Assembly (NCBI GenBank): GCA_032622095.1
Contig: CP136069.1
Location: 39,720,194-39,784,193 of the forward strand
Reading direction: 5' to 3'
Length of the DNA stretch: 64,000 bases
From: Siphonodentalium dalli
Lineage: Eukaryota > Mollusca > Scaphopoda > Gadilida > Siphonodentaliidae
Each line of letters begins with the position of its first letter. The first letter of the stretch is position 1. A program made the translations under genes and the position numbers. The notes under the pieces were generated by a model. That model did not search any database. It saw nothing but the letters and a program-made list of their open reading frames with translations, and had not been told where the DNA came from. This document shows positions 50,142 to 61,370 of this stretch, piece after piece.

Positions 50142-50643
50142 TCTCATATATATTTTGAAGACCTCTGTTTGTCTGTTTGTCTGTATGTCTGTCATTGATA
50201 CAAATCTACGATTCTCGACCGATCGGGACGAAACTTGGTACGTGCGTGTAGTTTGACCAGGCGGTCGACCTTGTCGTATTGGCGAGCCCGTGCGGCGCCC
50301 GCTTCGCGCATGCGCAGACGAGATATCGGAAACGGGTGGAGCTATCGACTTGAAATTTGGTATGTGAATGTATCTTGCCCCGGATACGAATTTTATCGGG
50401 TCACCGAGCCCGTGCGACGCCAGCTTTGCGCAAGCGCAGACGAGATCTCGGAAACGAGTGGAGCTATCGACTTGAAATTTGCTATGTGAATGTATCTTGC
50501 CCCGGATACGAATTTTATCGAGTCGCCGAGCCCGTGCGACACCAGCTTCGCGCATGCGCAGACCAGATCTGGGAAACGGGTGGAGCTATCGACTTGAAAT
50601 TTGGTTTTTGAATAGCCCGGACAACGTCGGGCTCATCGGCTAG
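50142..50643 (+). mobile_element. non-autonomous Helitron, tandem copy 1
   Basis: Starts TCTCATATATATTTTGAAG after a host A, and ends with hairpin GCCCGGACAACGTCGGGC, 'tcatcgg' and CTAG. Three ~122-bp internal units ('gagcccgtgcgacgccagct...aacgggtggagctatcga') fill it. These give open frames on both strands that are not genes. Confidence 0.8.
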
Positions 50644-50665
50644 TCTCATATATTTTTTGAAGACC

Positions 50666-50698
<33 letters not shown>

Positions 50699-51169
50699 AT
50701 GTATGTCTGTATGTATGTCATTTATACAAATCTACGATTCTCGACCGATCGGGACGAAACTTGGTACGTGTGTGTAGTTTGACCAGGCGGTCGTCAACGT
50801 CGTATTGGCGAGCCCGTGTGGTGCCTGTTTCGCGCATGCGCAGACGGGATCTCGGAAACGGGTGGAGCTATCGACTTGAAATTTGCTATGTGAATGTATC
50901 TTGCCCCGGATACGAATTTTATCGGGTCGCCGAACCCATGCGATGCCAGCTTCGCGCATGCGCAGACCAGATCTCGGAAACGGGTGGAGCTATCGACTTG
51001 AAATTTGGTATGTGAATGTATCTTGCCCCGGATACGAATTTTATCGGGTCGCCGAGCCCATGCGATGCCAGCTTCGCGCATGTGCAGACCAGATCTCGGA
51101 AACGGGTAGAGCTATCGACTTGAAATTTGGTTTTTGAATAGCCCGGACAACGTCGGGCTCATTGGCTAG
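50644..51169 (+). mobile_element. non-autonomous Helitron, tandem copy 2
   Basis: Begins TCTCATATATTTTTTGAAG immediately after the CTAG of copy 1 and ends GCCCGGACAACGTCGGGC-'tcattgg'-CTAG followed by a host T. It has a longer (CTGT/ATGT)n run than copy 1 and three internal ~120-bp units. Confidence 0.8.
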
Positions 51170-53310
51170 TAATTTATATTCATAAACAATATTAGAATAG
51201 CATTTGGAATTTCTTAATTTTGCTTTCCAACGATATATCTCGCTAAAACTTTCCAACAGTTAATTGTTATATTCCAACTTAACACTCCACTGTGGAAAGA
51301 AATCCAACTCAGATTGGCATTTTAATTCAGTCTAAAACTATGTTAAATGAACCGTGGTAAACCATGGTAAATGTATACCGTGGTAAAACATGGTAAATGT
51401 ACCGTGATATTTTTGCGAAAACCTATATAGTGCAGTACCGCGGTATTTAATTACTGTGGATTTAAAGGGACGGGCGGCCTTCGTTGTAGCTTATAATTTA
51501 GAAATAACTTAATGTTATCAAATTATGATCATTTCCTCAAGAATAGATAATGCTATTGCATAATTGTGATATGAAAGCGATATTATTCACAAAACACGCT
51601 TTTTGTCAGAGAAAATGCAGGCCGAGTGTTGTTTAGTTTCTCGCAAAAAGCGCAGTGAATTGTCTATAAGCAGTTTCACGATATGGCGTAATTTCTTTAT
51701 TTAGATTCGCGCGCATTATACGTCGGTTGTAAAACTCCTAATTTGGTGCGTCTAAAACTTACAACTCACAATACTATCATAGTAAATTCCGTATTTGGTT
51801 TGTGTTACCATATAGGTTAGGAGAAAATACTAACTGGATTGAAAATTATTCATCTCTTTGCAAGAACAATTATATTATGTACACGTATTCTGTCTGATCA
51901 TTTCCCAATCACGAAGCAACGTGGATATCTGGATTTTGAACTGACAGCGGGTAGAATGGGTCGATTAATATAACATTTGGTGTGATTTGAATGCGATTTT
52001 TGATGGCGCCAATAATTTTATGTTCGCCTAGCTTCCAAAGCGCAACGGAACATTTTCATTGGACGATCCGGTAGTTCCGAGTGTTTATCTACAAACAAAT
52101 GGTTCTGTAACGTTTTTGATGTTTGTTTACATAACAAAGCGTACAAACGTGACAATAACATACAATGTACGCGATATCTATGATTGGTATAAGAACAATA
52201 TCGGTCTATTATATAATATTCTTTCTGTTTGTGGCGGTTTTAGCGGATGTGACTATTTTAACAGCTGTATATATATACTCACCGCGACGGCCACCAGTAT
52301 ATTTAATATCGTGGTACTGTTTATATACAAGGGACCTTCCGCGATCAGAGCTATAGACTCACCCCTGCATGTCGGGGATCGTGGTCCTGAGGCGGAAAAA
52401 ATCTGACGCCACCCCTGGTGTGATGCACCCTCACCCGTCGCCAATATATATAAATATGTGTACATATAGACCGAGTGCCAATATGTTGGCGTCATGCGTG
52501 CATTACCTTAAGAGTTTTGCTTCGACCTTCCGTATATATCCGTATAACTATACAATCATGCCCGCAAGGTTATTGCTACGTAATATTTAGGCCAAAAAAA
52601 GAAAATGTTTTGGTACTCAGGCCCCGCCGCATTGAATAAAAAGGGCCGCATTAGGCATTTTTATTGCAATGCCTGATGTTATGACAAAAAACATACGAAA
52701 TTTTTTTTTTATTTATAAACATGTCCATAGTAGATATGTGTTGAATATTAGTACGTGACTACGTGTGCATTGAGCTCTAACATGTAATGTGTTAAAAGTG
52801 AATTGCAGGCTTTTTAGACAACAATAACAGTACTGTAGTTAATGTCAGGGGCATTATATTATGTTAGGTAATCCCAGTCATACACTGATAGTACAATGTC
52901 ATTTTTATATAACATTAAATGAGTTTATATGCATAACAGTTCCCTGTACATTTCTGGTTATTACTAGACAGAGGAAGGTATCTTTGTCCATGCTTACTAT
53001 GTGCAGAAAAAAATAAAAAAATAAAAATAAAACACTCCCTCCCTCATTGATTTGAAGAAAAAAAAATAGCCCGAGAACCAAAACTCTTTTTTTTTGTTTG
53101 GCCTTAGTGTCATTTTTATCGGCTCTAACGACATTGGTGTGTTCTCGTGCACGATTGTAAGAAACCGGGTATTATATACGAAGAACACATGTGTAATTAC
53201 ACAGTGCATTCTGCATGAGCGCAAGCACCCGGTAATCGATAGCCCAGATTATAGTCTTGATTCAACATGTCAAAACTGATAGAATAGTAAGAATACATAT
53301 ATATACTCAC
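51170..53310. other. unassigned DNA
   Basis: Two overlapping frames at 52059-52406 and 52165-52356 both run through a hydrophobic-looking stretch, and neither has supporting context. A minus-strand acceptor-like 'tccgcctcag' near 52390 and a donor-like 'GTCGCG|GTGAGT' near 52283 could bound an exon, but it does not connect in phase with 53311-53355. Confidence 0.35.
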
Positions 53311-53355
53311 CATTAAAATGAAAATAATTAACAGTAGTCCCTTTGAAGCTTCCAT
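53311..53355 (-). CDS. possible signal-peptide first exon (MEASKGLLLIIFILM)
   Basis: On the minus strand ATG at 53355 reads MEASKGLLLIIFILM and meets the donor 'ATG|GTGAGT'. A short charged start, a leucine/isoleucine core and an early phase-0 donor are typical for the first exon of a secreted or membrane protein. No matching second exon was identified at lower coordinates. Confidence 0.35.
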
Positions 53356-53723
53356 TCCTTCTATTTTACCTCCGGAGTTCTTTCATCAAAAAACTAAAGA
53401 AAGTTTTTGACGGCGCCAAGAGTTTCAAAACGGCTCTTAGAATCCAGCTCTGGTTTGTTGTTGACAACATCGCACATGTTAAGTAAATACGCCCCACCAC
53501 GTGGATGGCTATATTTAATCATGTAAACACAATTATGATAATGAGACGGTGTAAAATATAGGAATGGTTCTTCCGGATCACACGAACATTACCGGTACTT
53601 TGATTTGTAAATGAGAGAACATCGTGTATATCTTTCGTATATTGCTCCTTACAATACCATGCCTTGATAGTAGTGAATCGAGTAATTTTGCCGGTTTGTC
53701 AAATATCTGACACAAAAAAGCCA

Positions 53724-53912
53724 CTTGATTTTAGAGTTATCCATCTTCAACAGCAATTTGGTCAGAGAAAGTCTTCTCGTCGGCTCAATCGAAACTTCTC
53801 GTATTATCGTTCTTGGGAAAATAGATAAACATCGATAGCTGATCACTCTGAGCTTTGATGTGTGGGTTCCTCGACTCGAACCAAATATTTGTTAACCCCC
53901 AAAGCCAAGTAA
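53724..53912. mobile_element. diverged right-half fragment of the TTAA MITE
   Basis: Contains 'ccacttgattttagagttat' and 'gggttcctcgactcgaacca' in the order of the right half of 33321-33789, interrupted by unrelated sequence. It lacks the terminus. Confidence 0.5.
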
Positions 53913-54146
53913 ATGGTAATTTGTGAGCGTGAATTTGGATTATGCATATTTAAAGGTACTCAATCCGATAAAACTCATCTCAATTACTATTTCAATGGCT
54001 TCGGGGGTCAAAAATATTTGATTCGAGTCGAGGAAGTCACCCATCAAAGCTCAGATTTGTTAGATATCGATTTTAGAAATCTATTATTTTTCATTATCGG
54101 GAATTCTTTCTGGCCCAGTACGTAGTAAAAATTGCGTGATTATTAA

Positions 54147-55509
54147 TATCTATCTATCTATCTATTGGTACTGGTCGACCCCCATATATGGGTGTTATCA
54201 CCAGGCGCAGTCAGTGCAAGTTAGTGGAGAATAGAGTGATAGGGTGACAAGTTTGTCAGTTAAAAGAATATGTACAGATAAAAGCATTTTAAAAACAAAG
54301 GTTGCTGTCAGGTTCATGGTTGTAGCTGATAAGCTCTCCTCCTGAACTGGTCAGGGTCAGAGAGCTTGATCAGATCAGGCGGGAGTTGGTTCCAGAGTAT
54401 AGCAGTTGATGGGAAGAATGAATGTCTAAAATAGTTTGGCCCAGTATGAATTCGACGATACTAGTGTCAGTGTTGCTATATCTGCTGTGTCTGAGTGGTT
54501 TCTGAAGGTAATCTGGGATTGTAATATCTACTTGATTATATGGACTATTTTACTGAAGAGGGATAATTTTGAGATGGTTCTTCTGTCCTCAAGGGGTTTC
54601 AGTTCTAATTCTGTCCTCATTTTTGACAAACTTGAGAATCTTGAATAATCATTAAAAATCCAACGGATGGCCCAATTTTGTACTCGTTCAATTTTAGTTA
54701 TGTTTTCTGAGGTATGAGGGGACCAAATTGCAGCGGCATACTCTAACTTTTGTCTAACCATGGCCTGATAAGCTGCTTTCTTGAGTGCTTTATTTTGTGT
54801 TTTGATATTCCTTTTTAAGAATCCCAGGGACTGATTTGCACTTAGAGTTGTTCGTTGTATGTGGGCATTAAAGGTACTCAACCCGATAAAACTCCTCTCA
54901 ATTACTATTTCAATGGCTTCGGGGGTCAAAAATATTTGATTCGAGTCGAGGAAGTCACCCATCAAAGCTCAGATTTGTTAGATATCGATTTTAGAAATCT
55001 ATTATTTTTCATTATCGGGAATACTATCTGGCCCAGAACTCAGTCAAAATTGCGTTAAAATTACCACTTGATTTTAGAGTTATTCATCCTTGTCTGTTTG
55101 AATAGATTTGGAGTACACATCCAGAGCAGATTACGGCAGTTATTGGTACTCATCTCGAGAACATAACAATTTGAAAACTCAATATCTAATAACTCTGAGC
55201 TTTGTTTGATGGGTTCCTCGACTCGAATCAAATATTTTTTACCCCCAAAGCCAAAGAAATAGTAATATAGGACCCTCTGATCGGATTGTTGTTGTTGGAA
55301 TCTGTTGAGATGGGGAACCTCTTTACGGGTTGAGTACCTTTAAATGAGAGATTGTTTGTGAGGTCGATTCCCAAATATCGCGCGTTATTGACATGACCAA
55401 GTACTTGGGAGTGTAGGATGTAGTCCCAAATTATGGGTTTTGCTTTGCGGCTGACTGTGAGGACTTGATATTTTGAGGGGTTGAAGGCCATATCCCAATT
55501 TTTTACCAC
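54147..55509 (-). pseudogene. 5'-truncated LINE, interrupted by a second MITE
   Basis: On the minus strand the frames read MAFNPSKYQVLTVSRKAKP and ARYLGIDLTNNLSF. After the MITE at 54872-55339 they continue with FNAHIQRTTLSANQSLGFLK, a LEYAAAIWSPHT segment and KIERVQNWAIRWI. This is the C-terminal RT region of a jockey/CR1-type LINE. The 3' end is a (TATC)n tail (about 54147-54168). It differs in sequence from the LINE at 24255-25341 but shares the same domain order. Confidence 0.85.
54872..55339. mobile_element. TTAA MITE copy 3, inserted in the LINE
   Basis: TTAA copies at 54868-54871 and 55340-55343 bound a 468-bp element nearly identical to 33321-33789. It splits the LINE frame. Because the LINE itself lies in an older copy of this family, the family was mobile both before and after the LINE insertion. 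Confidence 0.85.
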
Positions 55510-55890
55510 TTGATTTTAGAGTTATCCATCCTTGTCTGTTTGAATATAGTTTTGGTGTAATCATCTCGAGCAGGTTTCAAAATTGACGGCAATTATTAGT
55601 AGCCTACTCATCTCGAGAAATTAACAAATTTAAAAAATCAATATCTAATAACTTTGAGCTTTGTTTGATGGGTTCCTCGACTCGAATCAAATATTTTTTA
55701 CCCCCAACGCCAAAGAAATAGTAATATAGCCTATAGGACCCTCTGATCGGATTGTTGTTGTTGGAATCTGTTGAGATGGGGACCCTCTTTACGGGTTGAG
55801 TACCTTTAACAGGTTGCGCCTTTAAATTTTCGGGCACCTGCCGCTAAGCCCCGCCTACTGCTATTTCACCATGACATTGCATTTTTTAAA

Positions 55891-56010
55891 ATGGCGGACG
55901 AGATGCCTGTGTTTCCGAAGGCAAATACTTTGCACATACACAGCGGAAATATTGTTAACTGGAACAGGCTAAAAAGAAAACCAACACAGGCATCATCGGA
56001 TGAGGTTTGA
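55891..56010 (+). CDS. possible first exon or small ORF, MADEMPVFPKAN...
   Basis: ATGGCGGACGAGATG in good start context opens a 39-codon frame: MADEMPVFPKANTLHIHSGN, IVNWNRLKRKPTQASSDEV. A weak donor (GATGAG|GTTTGA) overlaps the stop. An open frame resumes at 56000-56194 (SRHFLVSNFHDIVIVENL). It could be the 5' end of a host or transposon gene now cut by the inverted repeat at 56155. Confidence 0.35.
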   Translation: MADEMPVFPKANTLHIHSGNIVNWNRLKRKPTQASSDEV

Positions 56011-56154
56011 AATAATTTATATTATACACGCGAGAATGTTTGCATTTCACAACGAATCGAGACATTTCCTGGTTTCAAACTTTCATGATATTGTGATAGT
56101 CGAAAATCTACGGGATACTAAAGATATCCCGTCGAAATTTCCCCCATGCCTCCC

Positions 56155-57509
56155 AACGGAGCTTTTTCTTCAAGTCCGGAAAGGAAGAATGTGACGCAAG
56201 ATACGACCAAACCGCGATATTTTTCGGGTAATACATGTGCTACTGCATCACCCTGACATACCTTTCATATTCCTTTTCCAAAAATGAGAGATTTATTGAG
56301 AATATTCGGCTGGAGTCGACGGATTTTTAAACATTTTTAAACATTGGGTTGTGTTCGATCGAACTCCGGTCACACCGCACTCGCTGCCGTGGGAGCAAGT
56401 ATTTTCGTACCCTGACCAGCTCGTACCCTCCGAAACTATTTAGATAGTTCAATAAGGCGTGCGTTCAGTTTCTCATCTAATAACTTTGCTTATCTCATTT
56501 TTCACCGGGATTGAACGTATACTATGGAACCCACAGTGATCTCTTGGACGTAAAAGATACAGAAATAGAACAGAAACATGCCTGATCTCTCGGACGTAAA
56601 AGATACAGAAGTAGAACAGAAACCTGCCTATATATATATATACATACAAATTAAATTAAATAACCATACTTACCTGTTTTCAATCGTCGTATTCCATCAC
56701 TATGCGCCGTGTCGTAATCCAGAAAAAATTTAGAAATTTCCCTTCCATTTACAAGATTTTCTTCATACTTAATCTGCATAACAGTACTAGTATTTGATTA
56801 CGTTATCTTCACACTGACAGCTCTAGTATTATAATCGTTATCGTTCATAGACATTACAAAGAGTAAACCTCTATGTCGCAATTTGTTTCCCAGTGGTAAA
56901 GACCCAGGACCCATTCCTTAAAACAGGGTGGACAAATTTATAATGTTATTAGATGAGAAACTGGATTACGACACGGCGCATCGTGATGGAATACGACGAT
57001 TGAAAACAGTTAAATATGTTTATTTAATATGTATATAAATATATGTATATATATAGGCATGTTTCTGTTCTATTTCTGTATCTTTTACGTCCAAGAGATC
57101 ACTGTGGGTTCCATAGTATACGTTCAATCCCGGTGAAAAATGAGATAAGCAAAGTTATTAGATGAGAAACTGAACGCACGCCTTATTGAAATATCTAAAT
57201 AGTTTCGCGCTAGAGTACAAATTTACTTTTTCGGAGGGTACAAGCTGGTCAGGGTACGAAAATACTTGCTCCCATGACAGCGAGTGCGGTGTGACCGGAG
57301 TTCGATCGAACACAACCCAATGTTTAAAAATGTTTAAAAATCCGTCGACTCCAGCCGAATATTCTCAATAAATCTCTCATTTTTGGAAAAGGAATATGAA
57401 AGGTATGTCAGGGTGATGCAGTAGCACATGTATTACCCGAAAAACATCGCGGTTTGGTCGTATCTTGCGTCACATTCTTCCTTTCCGGACTTGAAGAAAA
57501 AGCTCCGTT
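56155..57509. repeat. 1.36-kb inverted repeat
   Basis: Left arm (56155 to ~56725) and right arm (~56963 to 57509) are inverse copies starting 'aacggagctttttcttcaag'. They share, for example, 'tcgatcgaactccggtcaca' and 'gattgaacgtatactatgga'. A ~45-bp segment is tandemly duplicated only in the left arm ('cggacgtaaaagatacagaa', 56544-56628). No target duplication is evident. It may be a large foldback transposon or an inverted duplication. Confidence 0.75.
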
Positions 57510-57827
57510 ACCAGCGATGGGGAAAGTTGGACTATACATTCAATGTATAGTCAATTTTGGACTAGATATTGTGAATGTGATAATGATAAAAGTATTAAAA
57601 CAAACCTAGCTCAGTAGCTGATTTAATCATTCAGTAAATCAGCCAGGTTTGGGAAATGTAAAATATCAGCGACATTTAACAAAAACTGAATAACTATGTT
57701 TTCCTACGTCTACATTTTTAGTCCCGACGCCTTCAATTTACTGAAGATTATGCGGAGGTCCAGCCCAGGTGCCGTGCAACCACGACCGAGTAACTTTAGC
57801 CAAGTATTTCTGAACGTACATGCTTTA
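57510..57827. other. short unassigned stretch
   Basis: Contains only a small inverted pair around 57530-57555 ('ggactatacattcaatgtat'). Confidence 0.4.
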
Positions 57828-58532
57828 GTGTCGGCGCACACGATCCCGATTGTGTCCGCGGTAAATCCGGCTGCGGGATAAAATCGGGGGGGTTCAGCGC
57901 ACACGAGTCCGATTTTCACTCTGCATGCTATGCCTATACTATAGATGGTCACTGTAGTAAATAGCCAACTGGTGTGGTCAGCCGATCTAGACATTTACTA
58001 TAGCTAGTCGTGGTGATTTATATTAATATGTATTTCTAAAGACTAATATTTATTAATAATAAACTGAATGAATTATTGAATATATAATATTAATAATAAT
58101 ATATTGAATTTGAGGTCACGGGAAATACTGTGAATACTGCCAATAGCCGTAAATTGGCGTAAACTACCTTTCCACAGCTACCGCCCTCTTGTTGCGATTA
58201 CTATATACGGGCACCTATTTTCTGCCCATAGGTCTACCAGCAGTTGTTACTTGTCGATTTATCAGAATTCTAGACATAATTTTCTAATAGCGGTCGCTGC
58301 TAACTATTCCGACATTTTGAATGATGTTTTGGTCATGTGACAAGCAAAACACGCGCGTTGCCATCGTCACGAGCCGGTTTTTCCGGATGAAATCAAACTC
58401 AGTTTGATCGGTCCGGTTAAATCGGATCCGACAAAAACCGGCCCAAAGCGTCGGCGCACACGATCCCGGTTGTCCCCGTTTTACCCAGCTGCGGGGTAAA
58501 CCGGGGACAACCGGGATCGTGTGCGCCGACAC
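57828..58532. mobile_element. Harbinger-like MITE with TTA duplication, copy 1
   Basis: Ends GTGTCGGCGCACACGATCCC and its inverse lie between TTA trinucleotides (57825-57827, 58533-58535). The last 84 bp form a palindrome on their own. A 3-bp TTA duplication is typical of PIF/Harbinger. No transposase. Confidence 0.7.
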
Positions 58533-58538
58533 TTAGCC

Positions 58539-59012
58539 GATGGGGTCATTGTCACAAGGCTTCGGTCACATTCGTAGCCAGCTTTTAAATCGACCACAAA
58601 TTGTAGCCAGCTTTTCACCGGCGATCACATTCATGGCCAGCTTGTCTAATTCCTTGCTTTATATGGCGCGAAATATGACGTCATCACGTTCGTGACTAAA
58701 ATGTTGACGTCATGCTCCAAAACTGACTTCGTTTATCAACTTAAATTGGAATATAATTAGAGCATTCTAACGACATTGATCGGAAACCTCAGGTTATAAG
58801 ATGTACCATACTAATATTCAAATTAAAAGTCAAGTTGTTTTTCATCCACCAACTCAGAAAAATGAGATTAACCTAATCTTGTTCATTGAGGTTCGCATGA
58901 ATATGAAAAGCTGGCTACAAATGTGATCACCATAGAAAAGCTGGCTACATTTGTGATCGATTTAAAAAGCTGGCTACGAATGTGATCGATGTCTTGTGAC
59001 AATGACCCCATC
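58539..59012. mobile_element. foldback element (GATGGGGTCATTGTCACAAG ends)
   Basis: Abuts the Harbinger-like MITE. Each arm contains 'agctggctac' (or its inverse) three times with spacers of ~30 bp ('gtagccagctttt'), so the arms pair imperfectly over about 90 bp. Middle part unique. Confidence 0.65.
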
Positions 59013-59029
59013 AGCGTAACTTTATATAT

Positions 59030-59190
59030 GCCATCAACGTCGTTTTTTCGGTTGATCTATGAGCCTATAGATCGATCAGTAGACGAATAACATAATGTAT
59101 AATTCCGCGAAGCGGATTATACTAAGTATGTTATTCGTCTACTGATCGATCTATAGTCTCATAGATCAACCGAAAAACGACGTTGATGGC
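59030..59190. mobile_element. foldback MITE, 161 bp
   Basis: 'gccatcaacgtcgttttttc' and its inverse end the element. The arms ('gatcgatcagtagacgaata') are near perfect and the loop is 'aattccgcgaagcgga', itself a small palindrome. Confidence 0.7.
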
Positions 59191-60229
59191 TTATAATTAC
59201 AACGATAACACTTTATTTTCAACTATCTACTATTAATCCATCTTAGAAAATTAATTGCCAAAACCGGATTTTCCATTGGACGATCTCCGAATTTGGTTGA
59301 TGGGCCGAAAATAAATTGGCCGAAATTATCAACGAGCAACTTCACCAAGCAAACTTTCAGAAAATAAATATTACACCTCAACTTCAATTTTCAGCAATGA
59401 ACTATCCATGATAAAAAAAATTACTTGTTTGGCTACGATTTACGTTTAAAATGACTCAATAACAACCCAACAATTATCAACACACACAGAGTCGAATCCG
59501 AAGTGATTGGATAGCGATCTCCGATAAATTATTAACATTAGCTCCGAGCCCGATGGCGATGTAATTTGTAAACAAATACCCTGATCACGTCTAATGTTCT
59601 TGTGACAAATGCCATGTCATTACAATTGTTATGAAGCAGATACATGTTAATAGGGTTGTAATCAGGTAACACATTTTATTTATTTCCAATAACATTATCC
59701 ATGTTCATCAGCCTGTTGATCACTCTGATTCATGATAATTTGTGTTCACAGTAACTATACACGTTGTCATGGACGCTCTTTCGAAAATTGGACAAATGAA
59801 AAACGCGGCACGAACTTTTAGTGTTCAGCCGGGCGTTACAAAAACATGAATACGGCTGAAATGAACAGACATAAGTATAGTATATTGTCCGTAAGAAGCC
59901 GAAACATGCAATATAGACATCAACTACTTTTTCAAATGTTTCTAGCATTGAGTTTTCAAGTTGTTTTTTCACTGAAATTCTAATGGAATTCTCTTTCCGT
60001 GCTTTCACGTCATCCGGGGACGTCGTGTGGGGCGACGGTTATAGACTCGCCCATTTTTCTTAAAGTGTCACTACACGATGTGACTCGTCTACTGCAATGT
60101 CTATGCACTGATAGATCAGGTCACGCGCTAGCCTCTCGACCAATCAAATGCCCACATTTCGACGAAAACATTGTAATTATAATAACCCTGTGTGCTGTGT
60201 CACGCAAGTACTGGCAGTAGTGTTCTTTA
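59191..60229. other. unassigned DNA
   Basis: A minus-strand open stretch around 59890-60010 (KARKENSIRISVKKQLENSM) has coding-like composition but no supported start or splice site. Nothing else was recognised. Confidence 0.35.
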
Positions 60230-60595
60230 GTGTCGGCGCACACAGTCCCGATTGTGCCCAGTTAAATCCGGCTGCTGGATAAATCGGGCCCGATAAAATC
60301 GGGGGGTCCGCGCACACAAGTCATATTTTCACTCCGGTCATATAATCATGCATGCTATGCATGGTCACTTACATAGTCTATAGTATATTGCCAACTGGTG
60401 TGGTCAGCCTATCTAGCTAGTTACTATAGCTAGTTATGGTGGTTTATATGTATTTCTAAATACTAATATTTATTAATATTATAATAATAAATTAAATAAT
60501 TATATGGAGGTCACAAGCAATAGCCGTAAATTGGCATAATAGACCTTTCCACAGCTACCGCTCTCGTGTTGTGATTATTATACAGGCACTCATAC
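60230..60595. mobile_element. Harbinger-like MITE, copy 2 (right end missing)
   Basis: TTA|GTGTCGGCGCACACAGTCCC opens the copy. It then follows 57828-58200 block by block ('gccaactggtgtggtcagcc', 'caatagccgtaaattggc', 'tttccacagctaccgc') and stops before the right terminus. Confidence 0.65.
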
Positions 60596-60977
60596 AGGTC
60601 CCCATATCATCAGATTCCAACAACAAAATTTTTTTAAATGCCGCTTCAGTTATTTAATAGAATCGATCAGTTGCCCAAAAATAATGCTAACCACAGTCAA
60701 CTATGTATACAGTATGTCTACAGTATAAAATTGCCCAAAACATGTTATTTATCAACATTTTGTTCAACGAAATTTTGCTGAATGTCAAATTTTGACATTC
60801 AATGCCACTTGATTTTAAGAGTTTTATCCCGTTGAAAATGGGTGCCTCGAGACAGTGCGCGGTACAAATAAAACAGTTATTGTGCACGTGGTGCAGGTGG
60901 GGGTTGAATTAAAACATTTATATTAATGAAATATAGTTTAGTAGAAGGTCTTCAGTTGCGAATTTGAAAGGGTTTTT

Positions 60978-61370
60978 ATGTTTACCCATACCATGTATGG
61001 TAAACATAGTGTCGTTGTCCGGATTGACCACTCGTCGTTCGTCCGTCCGTCGGTACGTCTGTCCGTCCGTAGACACTTCACGTGTAATGCGATAACTCAA
61101 ACATTTTCTATCCAATCAGAAGCAAATTTTGTATATGGGTATATCAGCCCAAAATACAGATCAAGTTCGAATTTGGGTTTGATCCGAGTTTTTGTTACAG
61201 AGTTATGGCCCTTTTTCTACTTAGAATTCACACATTCTGCCATAACTCAAACATTTTTTATCTGATTGGAACCAAATTTGGTATGTTATGTGAGTTTCAC
61301 AGCCCAAAATACAGATCTAGTTCGAATATGGATTTGATCCGATTTATTTTAAAGGAGTTATGACCCTTTT
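60978..61370. repeat. interspersed repeat, two tandem units of ~150 bp
   Basis: Two units share 'ataactcaaacatttt', 'cccaaaatacagatc.agttcg' and 'gagttatg.ccctttttc'. A (CGTC)n stretch (61030-61070) precedes them. The window's first 80 bases belong to the same family. Confidence 0.65.

Larger units (their letters stand above)
53954..55805. mobile_element. TTAA MITE copy 2, split by a LINE
   Basis: The left half (53954 to about 54140) starts after TTAA with AGGTACTCAATCCG. The right half (about 55505-55805) ends CGGGTTGAGTACCT|TTAA. Together they make one copy of the family at 33321-33789. The gap is filled by the minus-strand LINE at 54147-55509, so the MITE was present first. Confidence 0.75.

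Noticed and set aside
50139-51137. Several ~84-codon frames such as MVRACSLTRRSTLSYW
   Set aside because: They lie inside the ~122-bp internal repeats of the Helitron copies, on both strands and in several frames.
52059-52406. 115- and 63-codon overlapping frames with hydrophobic stretches
   Set aside because: Different frames over the same AT-rich DNA; no splice or start evidence favours either.
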